Origin: Lysobacteraceae bacterium
Lineage (GTDB): Bacteria > Pseudomonadota > Gammaproteobacteria > Xanthomonadales > Xanthomonadaceae
Direction: 5' to 3'
DNA length: 14,306 nt
NCBI GenBank assembly: GCA_004173415.1
Contig: SEHC01000013.1
Coordinates: 1-14,306, forward strand
Shown: positions 11,876 to 14,306 of the stretch, piece by piece
Layout of the letters: every line of letters starts with the position of its first letter
How positions within the stretch are numbered: the stretch's first letter is position 1
The notes under the pieces: generated by a model
The model's input: only the letters and a program-made list of their open reading frames with translations
The model's database searches: none
What the model was told of the DNA's origin: nothing
Translations under genes and position numbers: made by a program

Positions 11876-14306
11876 TCAGTAGCGCTTCTCGAGGTTGAAC
11901 ATGAGCCCGTGGTCGCTTTGCTCGCTGTTGCCGACCACGCCGCGGTATTCGAGCCGCGTCGACAGCCCACCCTCGGTGCTGAACTGCGCGCCGAGCCCGA
12001 TCAGGAAGCGGTTGCGGTCGAACACCTCGATCCCGGTGCGGTAGAACGGCCCCGACAGCTGGTCGGCATACCCCATCGTCGCGCCGTCGCCGCCCTGGAA
12101 GTCGTGCTGGTATTCCAGGCGCAGCTGTGGCGAGAAGGTGCCGCGCGACAGCTTCTGCCGGTAGTCCACGCGCAGGCCGAGGTTGCCGGTGCTGGTATCC
12201 ACGTCCATGGAGGCGTAACGCAGCGCATACAGCGCGTCGCCCCGCTCGGTGTAGCCGTCCAGGGTGGCGCGGGCCAGGTCCAGGCGTGCATACGGGGTCA
12301 GCTGCAGGTACTCGCCGTGGCGGAAATCCGCACCGGCCGAGACCGAGGCGAACCACTGGCCGCCCTCGCGCGAACCCTGCACCAGTCCGCCGGTGGTGCT
12401 GACGTAGCGGCGCAGCTGGTAGGACAGGTCCTGGTAGCCCATCAGTCCGTCGACGAAGAATTGCCCGCCCGGCTGGTAGCTGGCGTACAGCGCCGCGGTG
12501 TAGGCCTTGCCTTCGCTGCGGCTGCCGTGGTCGCCCACCTCGCTGGTGTCGCGACCCCAGCCGAGGCCGGCGCCGAGGGCCAGCTGGCCATTGACGCGGT
12601 AGTCGGCACCGACGCTGAGGCCATCGGTCTCGAAGTCGATACCGGCGCTGCCGCCGCGGCCATCGTGGTTGCCCGAGCGGATCACGCCGCCGATCCAGGT
12701 ACCGACCGTGCCACGGTCGTTACCGGCCCCGTCGTTGCCCGCCGCGTCGCTGCCCCCATTGCCCGCATGGGCGACCTCATCCTGGCGGGGACGCGCTTCG
12801 CAGCGCTGGCCGGGGATCCGCCCCACCTGCTCCTGGCAATGGCTGTCGGCCGAGAAGCTGACCTGGCTGGAGAAGCGCGAGCCGCCCTGTCCATGCAGGT
12901 TTTCCAGGCGCTGCTGGAAGTTGTCGATCTGCGCGGTGGCAAAACGGCGCGTCGAGGCGACCTGGGCGGCGAGCAGGGCGCGTACTTCCGGATCCTGCGA
13001 AGGATCCGGGCGCCCGCTGACGTCGAACTCGATGCTGGCCTCGGCCGAGGTGGCGTAGGCGTTGCCCAGGGTGAAACGTACCGTCGCCAGGCCCGAGAAC
13101 GCGGCCGCCGGCGTATAGGTCAGGACGAAGCGCGCAGCGTCGCCACTGCCGACCTGGACGATACCGGCGGTGCCTGACGCGGCGGGCGAGAGCGAGACCA
13201 GGGTCGCGGCGGTGAACGGGCCGCCGCTGGCGCCTTCGGTCAGCTCCACGTCCACCGGCGTGCCGGCGTTGGCGGGCAGACGGCGCGACACGGCGACCGG
13301 CAGCGGATTGACGTTCACCGTCACCGTGGCCTCGGCCGAACTGCCGCCCGGACCGGTGGCCAGGTAACGGAAGCCGTCGCTGCCGGAGAAGCCGGCCTCG
13401 GGCGTGTACACCACTTCCAGGCCTTCGACCGTGGCGCTGCCATGCGCTGGCGCCGCGGTGAGGGTGATAGAGCTGATGGTGCCGGTGTCGTTGGCGGTGA
13501 CCGCAATGGCCACCACGGCGCCGCCCAGGGTGGTGGCGACGTCGTCGACCGCGACCGGCGCGTTCTGGGCGACCACCAGGCTCAGGTTCGCCGTGCCGGT
13601 GAAACCCAGCGCATCGGTCGCACGGACGGCGAAGTTGAACGTACCGTCCACCGTGGGGGTGCCCGCCAGGGTGCCGTCCGCAGCCAGGCTCGTGCCCGCG
13701 GGCAGCGCGCCGCCGCTGAGGGCAAACGCATACGGCGCGGTGCCTCCGCTCGCCGCCAGGGCCTGGGTATAGGCGGTGCCGCGCACGCCACCCGGCAACG
13801 TGGCCGGGGTGAGGGCGATGACCGGCGCAGCAATGGCCAGGATGAAAGTCCGGGTCAAGGTCGCGGCGGTGCCGGTGGTGCTGTCGCTGGCGGTGATGTC
13901 GAAGGTGAAAGTGCCGCTTGCCGTCGGCGTGCCGCTGAGCAGGCCATTGGCAAAGGTCAGCCCGGCCGGCAGGGCGCCACCGGCCAGCGCGTAGCTGTAC
14001 GGCGCGATGCCGCCGGAGGCCGAGACCGCCTGGCTGTAGGCAACGCCTGCGATGCCATCCGGCAACGTGGCCGGATCCAGGCTCAGCGCTGGCGCCGCGA
14101 CCACCAGCGTATAGCTGCGCGTGGTCGTCGCTGGCGTGCCCCCGCCGCTGTCGCTGGCGGTGATGTCGAAGCTGAAACTGCCGCTCTCCGTCGGCGTGCC
14201 GCTGAGCACGCCGTCCGCCAGGGCCAGGCCGGCCGGCAACGCCCCGCTGCCCAGCGCATAGCTGTACGGCGCGATGCCGCCGCTGGCACTGAAGGTCGCC
14301 GTGTAG
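11876..14306 (-). CDS. Autotransporter (type Va) with Ig-like repeat passenger, C-terminal part
   Basis: About 809 residues are visible and the frame runs off the right edge, so the signal peptide and true start lie outside. Order from the edge: three putative-Ig (He_PIG-like) repeats of 89 residues with GGxAPYxYAL, LPAGL and SGTPTxSGTF (14306-13570); an Ig/cadherin-like domain with VAVDDVATTL, ANDTG and YTPEAGFSGSDGF (13567-13308); a second such domain with YTPAAAFSGLATVRFTLGN (to about 13015); a helix AQVASTRRFATAQIDNFQQR that would plug the pore (around 12970-12890); a Gly/Asn/Asp-rich spacer with two Cys; and a beta-barrel of about 279 residues from GTWIGG to the aromatic C-terminus NLEKRY (about 12715-11879). 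The barrel inserts in the outer membrane and exposes the passenger, which probably serves adhesion. No protease or lipase motif is visible in the part seen. It lies upstream of recC without obvious functional link. Confidence 0.92.
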   Translation of the reverse strand, partial: YTATFSASGGIAPYSYALGSGALPAGLALADGVLSGTPTESGSFSFDITASDSGGGTPATTTRSYTLVVAAPALSLDPATLPDGIAGVAYSQAVSASGGIAPYSYALAGGALPAGLTFANGLLSGTPTASGTFTFDITASDSTTGTAATLTRTFILAIAAPVIALTPATLPGGVRGTAYTQALAASGGTAPYAFALSGGALPAGTSLAADGTLAGTPTVDGTFNFAVRATDALGFTGTANLSLVVAQNAPVAVDDVATTLGGAVVAIAVTANDTGTISSITLTAAPAHGSATVEGLEVVYTPEAGFSGSDGFRYLATGPGGSSAEATVTVNVNPLPVAVSRRLPANAGTPVDVELTEGASGGPFTAATLVSLSPAASGTAGIVQVGSGDAARFVLTYTPAAAFSGLATVRFTLGNAYATSAEASIEFDVSGRPDPSQDPEVRALLAAQVASTRRFATAQIDNFQQRLENLHGQGGSRFSSQVSFSADSHCQEQVGRIPGQRCEARPRQDEVAHAGNGGSDAAGNDGAGNDRGTVGTWIGGVIRSGNHDGRGGSAGIDFETDGLSVGADYRVNGQLALGAGLGWGRDTSEVGDHGSRSEGKAYTAALYASYQPGGQFFVDGLMGYQDLSYQLRRYVSTTGGLVQGSREGGQWFASVSAGADFRHGEYLQLTPYARLDLARATLDGYTERGDALYALRYASMDVDTSTGNLGLRVDYRQKLSRGTFSPQLRLEYQHDFQGGDGATMGYADQLSGPFYRTGIEVFDRNRFLIGLGAQFSTEGGLSTRLEYRGVVGNSEQSDHGLMFNLEKRY
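13565..14306 (-). repeat. 267-bp coding tandem repeats (89-residue Ig-like units)
   Basis: The plus-strand anchor TACGGCGCG recurs at 13731, 13998 and 14265, and CTGTCGCTGGCGGTGATGTC recurs at 13881 and 14148; every interval is exactly 267 bp. The two units nearest the window edge are highly similar at DNA level. The one at 13565-13830 is more diverged. More units probably lie beyond the edge. Near-identical neighbouring units favour copy-number change by recombination. Confidence 0.9.

Noticed and set aside
8704..11898. 1064-codon plus-strand open frame opposite recC
   Set aside because: It mirrors recC codon bias, has no recognisable motif and no ribosome site; a shadow frame.
14237..14239. 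TTG at 14239 as start codon of the autotransporter
   Set aside because: The frame stays open to the window edge and continues the Ig-repeat (GGIAPYSYALGSG before it), so this is an internal Leu.

Overview
The window is GC-rich and carries a compact chromosomal layout typical of a gammaproteobacterium. The recC-recB-recD order without ptrA, the codon use and the protein flavour point to the Xanthomonadaceae/Lysobacteraceae (Stenotrophomonas, Lysobacter, Luteimonas or relatives). The genus is inferred from impression, not from a search. No tRNA, rRNA, CRISPR array or intact insertion sequence is visible.

Left part (1-2342): the 5' half of folE (GTP cyclohydrolase I) and a MerR-type regulator with a cobalamin-binding-like C-terminal region both lie on the minus strand. 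A 96-bp divergent intergenic region follows, with three perfect TGTACA boxes. To its right, on the plus strand, are an exported FAS1/fasciclin-domain protein and a two-helix DUF378 membrane protein, closed by a textbook rho-independent terminator. The regulator resembles the CarH/LitR family of B12-based light sensors, and the boxes match the core reported for that family. The likely reading is a self-contained regulon in which the regulator controls itself, perhaps folE, and the divergent fasciclin-DUF378 operon.

Middle part (2380-11745): a small KTSC-like hypothetical gene, then a decayed in-frame copy of the extreme C-terminus of RecD, then the complete recC-recB-recD operon on the minus strand. 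The three genes are joined by two ATGA stop/start overlaps, each with a strong Shine-Dalgarno. They encode the three subunits of the exonuclease V helicase-nuclease, with all key helicase and nuclease residues visible.

Right part (11876-14306): the 3' portion of a large autotransporter on the minus strand. It has a passenger of 89-residue putative-Ig repeats (267 bp at DNA level), further Ig-like domains, an alpha-helical linker and a C-terminal beta-barrel. Its N-terminus lies outside the window. It sits 130 bp upstream of recC on the same strand.

The most interesting points are the possible light/B12 module with an altered Wx9EH motif (Wx9ER) and its TGTACA array, and the fossil RecD tail fused in frame to a small gene next to the live recD.
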